The notes under the pieces: generated by a model
Seen by the model: the letters and a program-made list of their open reading frames with translations, nothing else
Databases searched by the model: none
What the model was told of the DNA's origin: nothing
In this document: one piece after another, positions 8,240 through 17,036 of the stretch
How positions within the stretch are numbered: the stretch's first letter is position 1
Layout: each line of letters begins with the position of its first letter
Program-made: the position numbers and the translations under genes
NCBI GenBank assembly: GCA_001829125.1
Contig: MIAN01000257.1
Coordinates: 1 to 36,219 of the forward strand
DNA: 36,219 bases
Source of the DNA: Spirochaetes bacterium GWB1_27_13
Lineage (GTDB): Bacteria > Spirochaetota > GWE2-31-10 > MWDO01
Reading direction: 5' to 3'

Positions 8240-9484
8240 ATGACTGAATTAATTAAAATTGCCATAAGAAATATTTTTAGAAATAAAAGAAGAAGCCTAT
8301 TTTGTATTGCAGCTATATTTGTCGCTGTTTCTTTTATTGTCTTTATTAAAGGTATGACAGAAGGAATGTACGGCAATTTTGAAACAATAATTAAAAATTT
8401 TGAAGTTGGAGATATTGCTATATATCACAAAGATTTTGAGAAAAAAAAGGTCTTATTGCCTTTACAATACCCAATCGAGTTTGAAAACAAAAATTTGACT
8501 GATATAATAGAAGATATAAAAAAAATAGATGGTGTTAGTGATGTTTTTCCTCGCATTTTAACACATTCATCTGTTACAAATAATTTTGTAAAACATATAA
8601 TTATTTGGGGTATAGACTTTGAAAATGAAACTAAAAATAAGAATTTTAATTTAAAAACAAAATCTAATGGTTTAATTGAAGGAAATATTCCAGATTCTAA
8701 TAAAAATGAATGTTTAATTGGCGTTAGGCTTGCAAAAAAGATGAATCTGAAAATTGGTGACAAAATAATATCCAAAATTATTTCAAGTCAGTTTTCTGAT
8801 AAATTTTTTGAACTTAAAATCACTGGAATATTTGATTTTGATTGTGGGCATATTGATTCAAACTATATAATTATGCCTTTTAGTAGATTACAAAAAATTG
8901 GAGTTTTGTTAAATAAAACTCAAACATTGTATATTTTTACAAAAAACCCCAAAAATTCGTATAAAATAAAAGAAATAGTTCAAAAACTAATAAATAATCC
9001 TAATATTATAGTAAGAAATTGGGAAGAAAGTCCAGAGTATCTAGCTAATGTGAAAACTAATAGGATTCTTATGCAAATTATATATATTGTTTTCATTGTT
9101 ATTGCTTCTCTACTTATAATAAATACTGTTTTAATGGCTATTTACGAAAGGATAAGAGAAATTGGAATTATTGGCTCTCTTGGAATGACATCTAAAGAAA
9201 TTGTATTTTTGTTCTTTTTTGAAGGATTGGTATTGAGTTTAATTGGTGGTTTTTTGGGTATGCTTATAGGTGGAATATCTACTTTTGTTCTTTCTTTTTT
9301 TCCAGTTGATCTTGAAAAAATGATTGGCGGGGTTTCATTTGCAAGCAATACTATTTTTGTTAAATTCAGCCCAATTGATATACTTTATAGTGGGTTTTAT
9401 TCAATTCTTATTTCAACTTTATGTATAATTTTACCTTCGTTGAAGGTTGCTTTTATAAATCCAATAAATTGCCTTAGAAAATAA
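8240..9484 (+). CDS. FtsX/MacB/LolCE-type ABC transporter permease 2
   Basis: Same architecture as its upstream neighbour: N-terminal AIRNIFRNKRRSLF and a membrane helix, a periplasmic domain, and three C-terminal helices with REIGIIGSLGMTSKEI. It probably forms a heterodimer with that protein. An ATG at 8234 is in frame, but it touches the ribosome site AAAGGA. The ATG at 8240 has the normal 6-base spacing, so I start there (414 residues). Transcription continues into the LolA-like gene 29 bases downstream. Confidence 0.88.
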   Translation: MTELIKIAIRNIFRNKRRSLFCIAAIFVAVSFIVFIKGMTEGMYGNFETIIKNFEVGDIAIYHKDFEKKKVLLPLQYPIEFENKNLTDIIEDIKKIDGVSDVFPRILTHSSVTNNFVKHIIIWGIDFENETKNKNFNLKTKSNGLIEGNIPDSNKNECLIGVRLAKKMNLKIGDKIISKIISSQFSDKFFELKITGIFDFDCGHIDSNYIIMPFSRLQKIGVLLNKTQTLYIFTKNPKNSYKIKEIVQKLINNPNIIVRNWEESPEYLANVKTNRILMQIIYIVFIVIASLLIINTVLMAIYERIREIGIIGSLGMTSKEIVFLFFFEGLVLSLIGGFLGMLIGGISTFVLSFFPVDLEKMIGGVSFASNTIFVKFSPIDILYSGFYSILISTLCIILPSLKVAFINPINCLRK

Positions 9485-9513
9485 ATTTTAGTAATAAGAA
9501 AGGAAAAAAAATT

Positions 9514-10248
9514 ATGAAAAAATTATTCACAGTTTTTTTAATGCTTAGTTTTTTATCAATGTATTTTTATGGACAAGACGCTGTTTCTATTGTTAGGAAA
9601 GTAGATAGAAACGAAATTTATGACTCAATAAAATATGAAGGGGAAATGATAATCGAACTTTCTGGCAAAAAATATGTTAAAACATTCTATTCTTACTCAA
9701 AGGGTACAAAAAACTTTTTTGCAGAGTTTATCAATCAAGACGATGCTGGAACAAAGTATCTAAAAAAAGATGGAAACCTTTATGTTTATTCTCCAGACAC
9801 AGAGGAAGTTATTCCAATTACTGGTCACATGCTAAAAGAATCAATGATGGGATCAGACATGAGTTATGAAGACACAATTAGCAATGACACACTTGAGAGT
9901 CGATATACACCTACAATTGTTGAAGAAACTAAAATGGATGGTAAAGATGTATGGGTTTTAGAATTAATCGCAAAGAAAAAGACAGAGTCATATCCAAAAC
10001 AAAAAATGTGGGTTACAAAAGATACTTTTAATGCAATTAAAGTTGAATTATTCGCTTTGTCTGGTGCAAAATTAAAAGAACAAACTGTAACAGAAGTTAA
10101 AAAAATTGGCGAAAGATATTTTCCAACCATAGTTATTATGAAAGATTTGTTAAGAAAAAATTCTCAAACAACTTTTAAGATGAATAAAATTGAAATTGAT
10201 GTTAATATCCCAGAAAATACATTTAGTTTAAGAAATCTTGAGAAATAA
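9514..10248 (+). CDS. LolA-like outer-membrane lipoprotein-sorting protein
   Basis: The 244-residue exported protein has a cleavable signal peptide (lysines, hydrophobic core, likely cut after Gly20 before QDAVSIV). The mature part matches what I recall of the COG2834 / LolA_like (PF17131) group: a beta-rich hydrophobic half-barrel with a strand such as KYEGEMIIEL, then GTKYLKKDGNLYVY, SMMGSDMSYED, and a C-terminal MWVTKDTFNAIKVELF followed by PENTFSL. The SMMGSDMSYEDT segment is typical of these proteins, which accompany MacB/FtsX permease pairs in many bacteria. It would carry a lipid-modified substrate across the periplasm. It is last in the operon and is followed by a clear terminator. 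Confidence 0.85.
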   Translation: MKKLFTVFLMLSFLSMYFYGQDAVSIVRKVDRNEIYDSIKYEGEMIIELSGKKYVKTFYSYSKGTKNFFAEFINQDDAGTKYLKKDGNLYVYSPDTEEVIPITGHMLKESMMGSDMSYEDTISNDTLESRYTPTIVEETKMDGKDVWVLELIAKKKTESYPKQKMWVTKDTFNAIKVELFALSGAKLKEQTVTEVKKIGERYFPTIVIMKDLLRKNSQTTFKMNKIEIDVNIPENTFSLRNLEK

Positions 10249-10293
10249 TACTACCACAATAATACAATCTATTTCATTATAACATCAAGTGTT

Positions 10294-10325
10294 ATCCCCC
10301 TTTATACCAAAGGGGGATTTTTTTT
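10294..10325 (+). terminator. Rho-independent terminator of the permease/LolA operon
   Basis: ATCCCCCTTT (10294-10303) pairs perfectly with AAAGGGGGAT (10309-10318) around a 5-base loop, followed by eight Ts (10318-10325). Confidence 0.9.
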
Positions 10326-10449
10326 CTATCTTTATTTGTTGTTATTTTTTTAAATTTTATGGGAAATTTAACTAAGAGAGATATAATATAATAAATTAGT
10401 TCAATTTAATTGTTACTTAATAAATTTATATTTTTACTTAGGAGAAAAA

Positions 10450-12963
10450 ATGTCTTTATCTAATTTAAAGAAATTCTATTTATTTTTAATATCTTCTTTT
10501 ATGTTGATATTTATGTTTGTTGGATGTCAAATTCCAACTGAAACAACATCTTCTACTACCACCACCACTACAATTAAGGAGGTAGTAACGACTACAACAA
10601 CTACCGTATTTTTACCTCCAGCAAACATAACTGTAACTCAAGGTTCTTTTATAGACAAAGTTCAGATCGCTTGGACTGGCGTTACTAGTGCAGAAAAATA
10701 TTATATTTATAGATCTGATTCCCAAGATGCTGCTTATTCTGAAATAGGAAATGTGACAACAACTTCTTTTTTTGATACAAATGCAACTAAAGGAATTACT
10801 TATTATTACAAAGTTAAATCTTATTCTACAACACAAGGTTTTAGCGGAGAATCACAAATCTATACAGGTTATATAAAAAATGATACAGGTATAACAACTT
10901 ATGAAATTTCGGCAGAGATTGATGGGGTAAAATATACTGCAAGTTATTTTTATTCAAACAATTTTCCATCTTCGGACTATGCAAAAAATTATTATAATAC
11001 ATTAAAAGGTACTTATGAAGGACCTTTTGGTGGTAGTACAAATTATTTAAATAATGTCGCTTTGAGAGAATATGAAGTTAAAGCATCATTTACTAAAGAT
11101 GTTACATCTGACGGATATATAATTGTTGATATGCGTCTTGATACTAAAACTATTAATTTTAGTGTTTACAAAAATCCAGATGATAAAATAAATGGTTTTA
11201 ATGTTTTTGGAATTATAAGTTTAAGCCCTTCTGTTTTACTACCATCTTTATCTAAAGGAGATGATTTTAATTATGTTTATGCAAATGAAATATCTGGAAT
11301 AAAAACTGCTGGCAATACAGCATCTAATGTAAAAATAAAGAATATAAAAATATCATCAAAAACTCTTTTTAGTAAAGATGATAGTTCTTCTATTTATGTA
11401 TCATCTAACATAACATCTGATCTTTTAACATCTATAAAAAAAGAAATTAAGTTCTATTTCTATAAAGGTATGGGTTGGAATAGTGGAAGCTCTATGGATA
11501 AAAACATAACAGACTTGTATATTAATAATCAAAAAGTACAAGGAACTTGGGATATAGAAGGCAAAGTTTTAAGTTATATACCAACTGTAGATTTTCCTAA
11601 AAATTCTAAGATCGTTATAGATTTACCTGATACACATAAGGGAACAGATGGTAGCAAATGTACCCCTTATTTTTATTATATGATTACAGGAGATTCTACA
11701 CTATCAACTCCATCTCTTACTGTTAGTAAAAATAAATACATGGATTGTATTTATATATCTTTTAATAATAGTGACGAGTTTGCAAATACTAAATATATAA
11801 TTGAAAGAGCCGATACCGAAAATGGTAATTTTACAAAGGTATCAGAAAATACATCTAATTCTTTTTATCAAGATAAATCAACAGAAAAAGGCAAAACTTA
11901 TTATTATAGAGGTAAAATTGTAAATACTCAAACGAATGAAGAGAGTAATTATTCTACTGTACAAAAGGGTAGTCTTGCAAATCCAACTTTGTCAAATCTC
12001 GGTGTATGGATTGCAGGTTCTATGAGTTTATCAGAGGAAGATGGACAATCTTTATGGTACGAATTTGATGTTACTGAAGGTAAATATTATAATATTTATT
12101 TAGACAATGTAAAAGAAGGCTCTGGTACTACTGCTAATGTTAGTTTGACTCCTTATTATTACACAGGAATTTATTATGATATGTTATCAGCTTCTATCTA
12201 TAAAGGATACAAAACACCAACTACTGTCAATGCAAAATCATCAAAAATATTTGTTAATATTTCTCCTTATTATAATACAGGCAAAACTTTTGCAATAAAA
12301 ATTGAAGAAAATAATCCATTAGCAGAGCCAACGAATGTTTCTGCAACTAAGGGAACTTATGATGATAAAGTTGTCATAACTTGGGATAGTGTGTCTAATG
12401 CTACCAAATATTTAGTTTATAGAGGTAGTTTTATGTCTTATGACTATATTGGAGAAACAACTGCTACAACTTATACAGATAATAGTTCTATGATTCCTTT
12501 ATCTCAAGTCGCTTATAGTGTTATAGCTGTATCTGATACAGGAAGGTATAGTGCAATGAGCATTTCATCTTATGGGTATAAAAAAATTCTTACATCTGAA
12601 GAGGTAACAATTGCAAGTACTGGAATAAGTCAAAGCATAGATTTTGGAACAACAAAAGGCTATAATGTATTTGTTTTTAATGGAGAGGCTAACAAATCAT
12701 ATAAAATTAGCTGGGATGGCAATGGTGCATTCTCTTCTTCTGCTATTTTTACAACTATATCAGCATATAAACAACCTCAAGATGCTACATCTGCATATTT
12801 TTCTGTGACTCATTATCCTACTTCTACTTATACAGGAAAAGAACAAACTATAACAGTTACTGCATCAGAAAAAGTTTATATTATTATTGCAGTACATCCT
12901 TTTTATTTTAAAGATTTTAACTACCTCGGCGGAGACTTTACAGTAAAAGTTACTGGACAATAA
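10450..12963 (+). CDS. Large surface or periplasmic lipoprotein with three Fn3-like domains
   Basis: The 837-residue lipoprotein has an N-terminal hydrophobic segment and the lipobox FVGC, with Cys26 as the lipidated residue. A threonine-rich spacer (about 31-52) follows. Three fibronectin-type-III-like domains are recognisable at about 56-142, 420-508 and 624-712 from repeated text of the form KVQIAWTGVTSAEKYYIYRS, FTKVSENTSNSFYQD and KVVITWDSVSNATKYLVYRG. Between and after them are beta-rich regions: about 150-410 (unique), and about 512-620 and 715-837, which resemble pre-peptidase C-terminal (PPC-like) beta sandwiches. No catalytic domain is recognised, so an adhesive, scaffold or surface role is inferred. 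AGGAG lies 6 bases before the ATG. It is monocistronic, with its own terminator. Confidence 0.8.
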   Translation: MSLSNLKKFYLFLISSFMLIFMFVGCQIPTETTSSTTTTTTIKEVVTTTTTTVFLPPANITVTQGSFIDKVQIAWTGVTSAEKYYIYRSDSQDAAYSEIGNVTTTSFFDTNATKGITYYYKVKSYSTTQGFSGESQIYTGYIKNDTGITTYEISAEIDGVKYTASYFYSNNFPSSDYAKNYYNTLKGTYEGPFGGSTNYLNNVALREYEVKASFTKDVTSDGYIIVDMRLDTKTINFSVYKNPDDKINGFNVFGIISLSPSVLLPSLSKGDDFNYVYANEISGIKTAGNTASNVKIKNIKISSKTLFSKDDSSSIYVSSNITSDLLTSIKKEIKFYFYKGMGWNSGSSMDKNITDLYINNQKVQGTWDIEGKVLSYIPTVDFPKNSKIVIDLPDTHKGTDGSKCTPYFYYMITGDSTLSTPSLTVSKNKYMDCIYISFNNSDEFANTKYIIERADTENGNFTKVSENTSNSFYQDKSTEKGKTYYYRGKIVNTQTNEESNYSTVQKGSLANPTLSNLGVWIAGSMSLSEEDGQSLWYEFDVTEGKYYNIYLDNVKEGSGTTANVSLTPYYYTGIYYDMLSASIYKGYKTPTTVNAKSSKIFVNISPYYNTGKTFAIKIEENNPLAEPTNVSATKGTYDDKVVITWDSVSNATKYLVYRGSFMSYDYIGETTATTYTDNSSMIPLSQVAYSVIAVSDTGRYSAMSISSYGYKKILTSEEVTIASTGISQSIDFGTTKGYNVFVFNGEANKSYKISWDGNGAFSSSAIFTTISAYKQPQDATSAYFSVTHYPTSTYTGKEQTITVTASEKVYIIIAVHPFYFKDFNYLGGDFTVKVTGQ

Positions 12964-13019
12964 ATAAATTGGTGGAATAAATCCCACAGTTGAATACAAT
13001 TATTATAACAAATAGTCTT

Positions 13020-13051
13020 ATCCACCCTTTGAATAAAGGGTGGATTTTTTT
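13020..13051 (+). terminator. Terminator between convergent genes
   Basis: ATCCACCCTTT (13020-13030) pairs with AAAGGGTGGAT (13035-13045) around GAAT, followed by a T tract to 13051. The minus strand also has a run of Ts in the reverse orientation missing, so it acts mainly for the Fn3 lipoprotein gene, though the stem may also stop leftward transcripts. Confidence 0.85.
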
Positions 13052-13068
13052 CTGTTTTTAATAATAAA

Positions 13069-13896
13069 TTAATATTTGTCGTATTTATTGACCCATGGAT
13101 TTAATTTATTAGTCCAGTCAATTCCTAATAATTTTGCAAGATGAACAGTCGATGCTCTAAGTCTATTTGAGAAAGTCGTAGGGGCTAAAACTCCAAGTTT
13201 TAATATAAAATTATCATTTACTCTTAAAGCTTGAAAAGTATAGTAATAAAATCCTTTTTTCTCTTTATCATAAAAGAAAAAACTATAAATTTTATATTCT
13301 TCACTATTATTTATTGTCAGTAAACCTACTGTTATTGGCTCTATACAAGTATTTACCATTACAAAATTATCGGCTTCATTATATATTTCACTTCTAAAAG
13401 TCAATGTACCAAGTTTATTATCTTTTTGTAAAAACATATTGGATACTTTTGGTAAAATCTGATTGTAATTTATATCAGGATAAGAAGTTTCAGATAGTGA
13501 CTCAACTCTATAACACTTTTTTATTAATTCTTCTACTTTTCCTGCTCTTCTCGAATAATAGACCATTCCTTTTAATTTTGAATAAGAAGTTAGCGTGTTA
13601 TAAAATTGTAATTTTGATTGGTCTGTAAGTTCAAATGGAATAAATACTTTTTCATCAGTTACTACTTCATAGATAGAAAAATCTTCGTTATTATATTTAG
13701 TTTGTGGGATTGGAATGTTTTCATCAGTGTTTTCTTTTTTTGCATTAAATTTAACATACATTCTTGATATAAGTTCCCCATTATCCAATTTGCTTATATC
13801 TTCTTTTGAAAAAAATGTTGATATATTTATTTCTTCAACTGAATATAGACTAACAGAAATAAAAATTACCAGAAAAATAAAAAAAAGTTTATTCAT
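13069..13896 (-). CDS. Exported protein of unknown function, possibly DUF6675-like
   Basis: The protein of about 275 residues has a signal peptide (hydrophobic core LFFIFLVIFISVSLYS, likely cut before VEEIN) and no lipobox. The mature part has no catalytic motif that I recognise. Distinctive stretches are MVYYSRRAGKVEELIKKCY, SLSETSYPDINY and LQKDNKLGTLTFRSEIY. These recall a family of spirochaetal exported proteins (DUF6675 in my memory), but I cannot confirm that. An ATG at 13902 is in frame, but AGGA would be only about one base away from it. The ATG at 13896 has about 7 bases and is preferred. The protein is probably periplasmic, and the gene is transcribed alone. Confidence 0.65.
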   Translation of the reverse strand: MNKLFFIFLVIFISVSLYSVEEINISTFFSKEDISKLDNGELISRMYVKFNAKKENTDENIPIPQTKYNNEDFSIYEVVTDEKVFIPFELTDQSKLQFYNTLTSYSKLKGMVYYSRRAGKVEELIKKCYRVESLSETSYPDINYNQILPKVSNMFLQKDNKLGTLTFRSEIYNEADNFVMVNTCIEPITVGLLTINNSEEYKIYSFFFYDKEKKGFYYYTFQALRVNDNFILKLGVLAPTTFSNRLRASTVHLAKLLGIDWTNKLNPWVNKYDKY

Positions 13897-13982
13897 ATAC
13901 ATATCCTATTTAAATAAAAATAGTATAATAGTATATAAATATAAGTCAAAATTATTTAACATTATTTTACAGATTATTAGGT

Positions 13983-14012
13983 GGTGCAGTAATTACGAGC
14001 AATTGCTGCACC
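13983..14012 (-). terminator. Hairpin downstream of the M23 lipoprotein gene
   Basis: GGTGCAGTAATT (13983-13994) and AATTGCTGCACC (14001-14012) form a 12-bp stem with one G-T pair and a 6-base loop. No clear T tract follows on the minus strand, so it may be a weak terminator or a transcript-stabilising 3' hairpin. Confidence 0.45.
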
Positions 14013-14037
14013 AGTTATTTTAATTTCTATTAAAAAA

Positions 14038-15105
14038 TTAATAAGAAATTGGTAATTGCATTACACCCATAGGATTTAATAAATCAGACCTTCTTTGGTA
14101 ATTTTTGTAAGGAACATAGTTATAAGTATAATTACTTGTGTTAGTTAAACCACCTGTTGATGTTCCCATATATACTTCAAGATGTAACATATATGATCGT
14201 TCTGCGGAAGTATTTCTGATTATGGTACCTATAACTTGTGCTTTTGCTACTCTTGCACCAGCTCTTAATGATGAAGATATTTCTGTATATCTTGCTATTG
14301 TACCATCATCATTTTTAACTTCTAACGCATAAGTACCAGCATAAAATAAATAGTAATTTAGTACTGTACCTGATGTCATAGCAATTACTTGAGTACCAGG
14401 TCCATTTACAGGCACTAAGTCTGCACCAGCATGTGCTCTTGCTCCACCATCTCTTGATGCACCAAAATATCTTGAAGCTCCATTAGGGTCCAATACATTG
14501 CCACCTTTAACAGGAAAAACCCAGCTTGATTTTCTTGCAGCCCAAAAATCTGTTGTTGTTTTTCCGATTATATATTGCCATGTTGTAGGACCTACAATGC
14601 CATCCGCACCCAATCCATTTGAACTTTGAAATGATTTTACAGCAGTTGTTGTACCAGAGCCAAAAGCTCCATCAACTGTTAAAGAATATCCAAATTTATT
14701 TTTCAATAAATCTTGCACTGCTTTTACAGCCTCTCCACTACTACCAGACTGAACTTGAACTATAAGTTTTGTCCATGTTGCAGAACCAACAATTCCATCA
14801 GCAGTTAAACCATTTGCACTTTGAAATGATTTTACAACAGTTGCTGTACCAGAACCAAAAGCCCCGTCAACTGTGATTGAATAACCTCTATGTTTTAAAA
14901 AGTATTGAATTGCTTTAGTATTTAATGAATTATCACCAGTTTGTACAACAGGCCAGCTTGGTGCTGCATCGCTATTTGGATTATCAATTGTAACGCTTGT
15001 TTCGTCATTTACATCATTAGTTCCAATATTAGGGTTTGAACAACCAAAAACAAAAAATAAAATCACGAATAGGTTAATAAAAAAAATATTACTTTTAAAA
15101 TTCAT
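14038..15105 (-). CDS. Lipoprotein with two peptidoglycan-binding domains and a degenerate M23 (LytM) domain
   Basis: The 355-residue protein has the lipobox FVFGC (Cys22 lipidated) and a short linker. Two PG_binding_1 domains (about 57-114 and 120-179) follow, each with the VDGAFGSGT...VKSFQS..GL.ADGIVG.-TW pattern. A C-terminal Peptidase_M23 domain (about 195-335) ends the protein. The three zinc ligands of M23 enzymes appear present (His225 and Asp229 in HAGADL, and His308 in MLHLEV). The two usual catalytic histidines are replaced: the YxHL motif reads RYTEI (Glu275), and the first His of HxH is Met306. It may be a wall-anchoring or amidase-activating factor, as with EnvC/NlpD-type degenerate LytM proteins, or belong to an M23 subgroup with an altered active site. 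CTAAGGAG lies well placed before the ATG. Confidence 0.88.
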   Translation of the reverse strand: MNFKSNIFFINLFVILFFVFGCSNPNIGTNDVNDETSVTIDNPNSDAAPSWPVVQTGDNSLNTKAIQYFLKHRGYSITVDGAFGSGTATVVKSFQSANGLTADGIVGSATWTKLIVQVQSGSSGEAVKAVQDLLKNKFGYSLTVDGAFGSGTTTAVKSFQSSNGLGADGIVGPTTWQYIIGKTTTDFWAARKSSWVFPVKGGNVLDPNGASRYFGASRDGGARAHAGADLVPVNGPGTQVIAMTSGTVLNYYLFYAGTYALEVKNDDGTIARYTEISSSLRAGARVAKAQVIGTIIRNTSAERSYMLHLEVYMGTSTGGLTNTSNYTYNYVPYKNYQRRSDLLNPMGVMQLPISY

Positions 15106-15457
15106 TGAAATTCTCCTTAGATTTTTTAATTACTTTAATTTAGAAAAACATTTTCATTTGATACAAATTATTTTAGCCTCCTTTCTATAAAGTTTATAAA
15201 AATGTTGTTTATATAACTATTATATCTAAAAATAATATAAATTCAACAAAAATCTCATAAAAAATATATTTTATAAAATTTTTATGTATGTTTTTAGAAT
15301 ATCATGTCTATTTTGATAAAACTGAAGATATTAAGGGTAAAAGAAATTTGTTAATACTATTTTTGCAAAAAATAAAAATTGTAATTTATCACATAGATTT
15401 TAAATATTCCAATTGACTTTTTATCAAATTTCTACTAAAAATTGGTAGGTGGGTTTT
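15106..15457. other. 352-bp intergenic region between divergent genes
   Basis: No gene is supported here. It is extremely AT-rich and should contain the promoter of the M23 lipoprotein gene on the minus strand. I see several TATAAT-like strings near 15220-15235 but no convincing -35. The rightward promoter candidate is listed separately. An AGGAGG on the minus strand at about 15177-15183 precedes only an 8-codon frame. Confidence 0.4.
15413..15441 (+). promoter_or_regulatory. Possible promoter of the PilZ-rsmD operon
   Basis: TTGACT (15413-15418), 17 bp, TAAAAA (15436-15441). The leader would be only about 10 bases long and would just include the ribosome site AGGTGGG, so the assignment is tentative. 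Confidence 0.35.
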
Positions 15458-16177
15458 ATGGTTAATGAATTAAATTTTTGTCTTATTCTATCAAGCCAAA
15501 ATACAACAAAAGCAGTATCAAATCTTCTATTAAATATGGGTATAACTTGTTATGCAGTTGATACCCCAGAGAATGCTTTGGATTCTATTAAAAATATTAA
15601 AACTACATTTATTTTTATAGACTTAGACTTTGCTAATAATGTAAGTTTTGAATTTCTTGATAAATTAAAGACTTTGGAAGATTATACATCTATTTATATA
15701 ATTGGAACTTCGTTTAATTCCACAGAAAAATTTATTAAACAATTTCAACTGTATAATCTTGCGGGTTTTATCTTAAAACCAATATCTATGGATATTCTAA
15801 AAACAAAAATTCAAAACCTTATAAATAAATTTAAAGACCATTTTCCAGAAAGAAAACATATAAGAGTAAGACCTCTTGATGATGAGCTAATGCGAATTAG
15901 CTTTCAATTAAAAAATAACAAACTAATTACTGCAAAAGTAATCGATATTTCTTTGGGTGGGCTTGCAGCTGAGCTTTATACAAATTATGAGTCTCCTGAG
16001 TTGGAAGATGAAAGCGTTATAAATAATATAATTTTTGAGGCTGGCAATAAAGAAATAGATGTTGATGCAAAAATAATCCATAAGAAACTAAGGTTTTTTA
16101 CAGTAAAATTTACAAGTTTTCATCATAATTCTTATGATAGCTTAATAAAATATATAATGAAAAAGTTAAATGAATAA
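15458..16177 (+). CDS. Pseudo-receiver plus PilZ domain protein (c-di-GMP effector)
   Basis: The 239-residue cytoplasmic protein has two domains. Residues 1-122 have the CheY-like order (strand, helix, FIFIDLD with Asp55/Asp57, ...LKPIS with Lys107). The acidic pair normally at the end of strand 1 is replaced by Ser-Ser (LILSSQ), so metal-dependent phosphorylation is doubtful. Residues about 130-235 are a PilZ domain with the c-di-GMP-binding motifs RKHIRVR (132-138) and DISLGG (163-168), both complete. It probably senses c-di-GMP and acts on motility or surface functions by protein contact. A GTG at 15449 is in frame, but AGGTGGG (15447-15453) fits the ATG at 15458. rsmD follows after 12 bases, so they share a transcript. 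Confidence 0.85.
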   Translation: MVNELNFCLILSSQNTTKAVSNLLLNMGITCYAVDTPENALDSIKNIKTTFIFIDLDFANNVSFEFLDKLKTLEDYTSIYIIGTSFNSTEKFIKQFQLYNLAGFILKPISMDILKTKIQNLINKFKDHFPERKHIRVRPLDDELMRISFQLKNNKLITAKVIDISLGGLAAELYTNYESPELEDESVINNIIFEAGNKEIDVDAKIIHKKLRFFTVKFTSFHHNSYDSLIKYIMKKLNE

Positions 16178-16189
16178 TTTAGGGGTAAT

Positions 16190-16780
16190 ATGAAACAAGA
16201 AAATTTAGCCAGAAAAGGTAATAGAGAAAACCTTCCAGCATTAAGAGTTATTGCCGGTAAAATTAAAGGTAGAAAAATAGAATGTCCACCCGGTATAATT
16301 AGACCAATGACTGCTAAAGTCAGAGCCGCTTTATTTAATATAATGGGTGATTGTACTGGTATGAAAATGCTTGATCTATTTTGTGGGTCTGGTTCTATAA
16401 GTATAGAAGCATTCTCAAGAGGAATGGAAAGTTCTGATTTGGTAGACTTTGATAGAGACAAAAAAGAAATTACAGAAAAAAACCTTGCCCACGCTGGTTT
16501 TACAAATGGAAAATTTCATTATTCGGATGCGATTTCTTTTTGTGAGAGGACAACTGAAAAATATGATTTTATTATGATCGACCCTCCTTACATCTGGGAC
16601 AAAAAAGAAGAGTTGATTGAAATCATATCAAAAAGAAATTTATTAAAAGATGATGGAGTTTTAGTAATGCAACTCCCAAGAAAGTACAAAATAAGCGAAG
16701 AAATAGGCGATCTTTATATGTACGATTTTAGAGCTTATGGGTTGAATACCCTACTATTTTATGGAAAAAAAGAGGAATAA
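16190..16780 (+). CDS. rsmD: 16S rRNA (guanine-966-N2)-methyltransferase
   Basis: The 196-residue class I SAM-dependent methyltransferase of the RsmD family. An N-terminal LRVIAGKIKGRKI (18-30) and RPMTAKVRAALFNI (38-51) match the family lead-in that contacts RNA. Motif I is LDLFCGSGSISIEA (61-74) and the catalytic motif IV is DPPY (131-134). The length and motif order are normal. It methylates G966 in the small-subunit decoding region during ribosome assembly. AGGGG lies 4-5 bases before the ATG. It is coupled to the PilZ gene and ends at a hairpin repeat. Confidence 0.92.
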   Translation: MKQENLARKGNRENLPALRVIAGKIKGRKIECPPGIIRPMTAKVRAALFNIMGDCTGMKMLDLFCGSGSISIEAFSRGMESSDLVDFDRDKKEITEKNLAHAGFTNGKFHYSDAISFCERTTEKYDFIMIDPPYIWDKKEELIEIISKRNLLKDDGVLVMQLPRKYKISEEIGDLYMYDFRAYGLNTLLFYGKKEE

Positions 16781-16783
16781 CAA

Positions 16784-16812
16784 ACCTGACAGGTTTTTGA
16801 AACCTGTCAGGT
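16784..16812. repeat. Dispersed ACCTGACAGG inverted repeat, copy 1 (possible terminator)
   Basis: ACCTGACAGGTTT (16784-16796) pairs perfectly with AAACCTGTCAGGT (16800-16812) around TTG. It starts 4 bases after the rsmD stop codon and lies between the convergent rsmD and hicA, so it could serve as a bidirectional terminator. The same arm sequence recurs at 23703-23735. No T tract follows. Confidence 0.65.
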
Positions 16813-16839
16813 CTAATATAAATAATATATTTTAAAAGC

Positions 16840-17034
16840 CTATTTTATATTTATTATTTTTATTCCTAAATCTTTACAAATCTTTCTACCTGTAAAAGTG
16901 TTTATTTCATTATGTCTTGGCAATGTTGAGCTAAGATTGGTATTTGGATTGTAAATTATTGTATGATTTTTTCCTTCTCTTTCTACAATACAACCATTCT
17001 TAAACAAATATTTTAAAAGTTGTTCTCTTTTCAT
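16840..17034 (-). CDS. hicA: HicA-family mRNA interferase toxin (second locus)
   Basis: The 64-residue protein has the HicA pattern: LLKYLFKNGCIVEREGKNHT, then an extended loop, then LPRHNEI, and a C-terminal helix ending KICKDLGIKI. The catalytic His is His24 in GKNHTIIY, and PRHNEI is conserved. It begins 2 bases after the hicB stop codon (antitoxin-first order, as at 4965-5353). It is only distantly similar to the other HicA (about one third identity by eye), so the two loci are separate acquisitions rather than a recent duplication. Probably functional. Confidence 0.85.
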   Translation of the reverse strand: MKREQLLKYLFKNGCIVEREGKNHTIIYNPNTNLSSTLPRHNEINTFTGRKICKDLGIKIINIK

Positions 17035-17036
17035 TT

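Noticed and set aside
9514-10248. Lipoprotein reading of the LolA-like protein
   Set aside because: No cysteine follows the hydrophobic segment; the signal peptide ends in a normal cleavage context, so the protein is taken as soluble periplasmic.
15150-15183. AGGAGG with a very short frame on the minus strand (possible leader peptide)
   Set aside because: The frame has only about 8 codons, no regulatory codon run and no terminator structure; the match is likely chance in a purine-rich patch.
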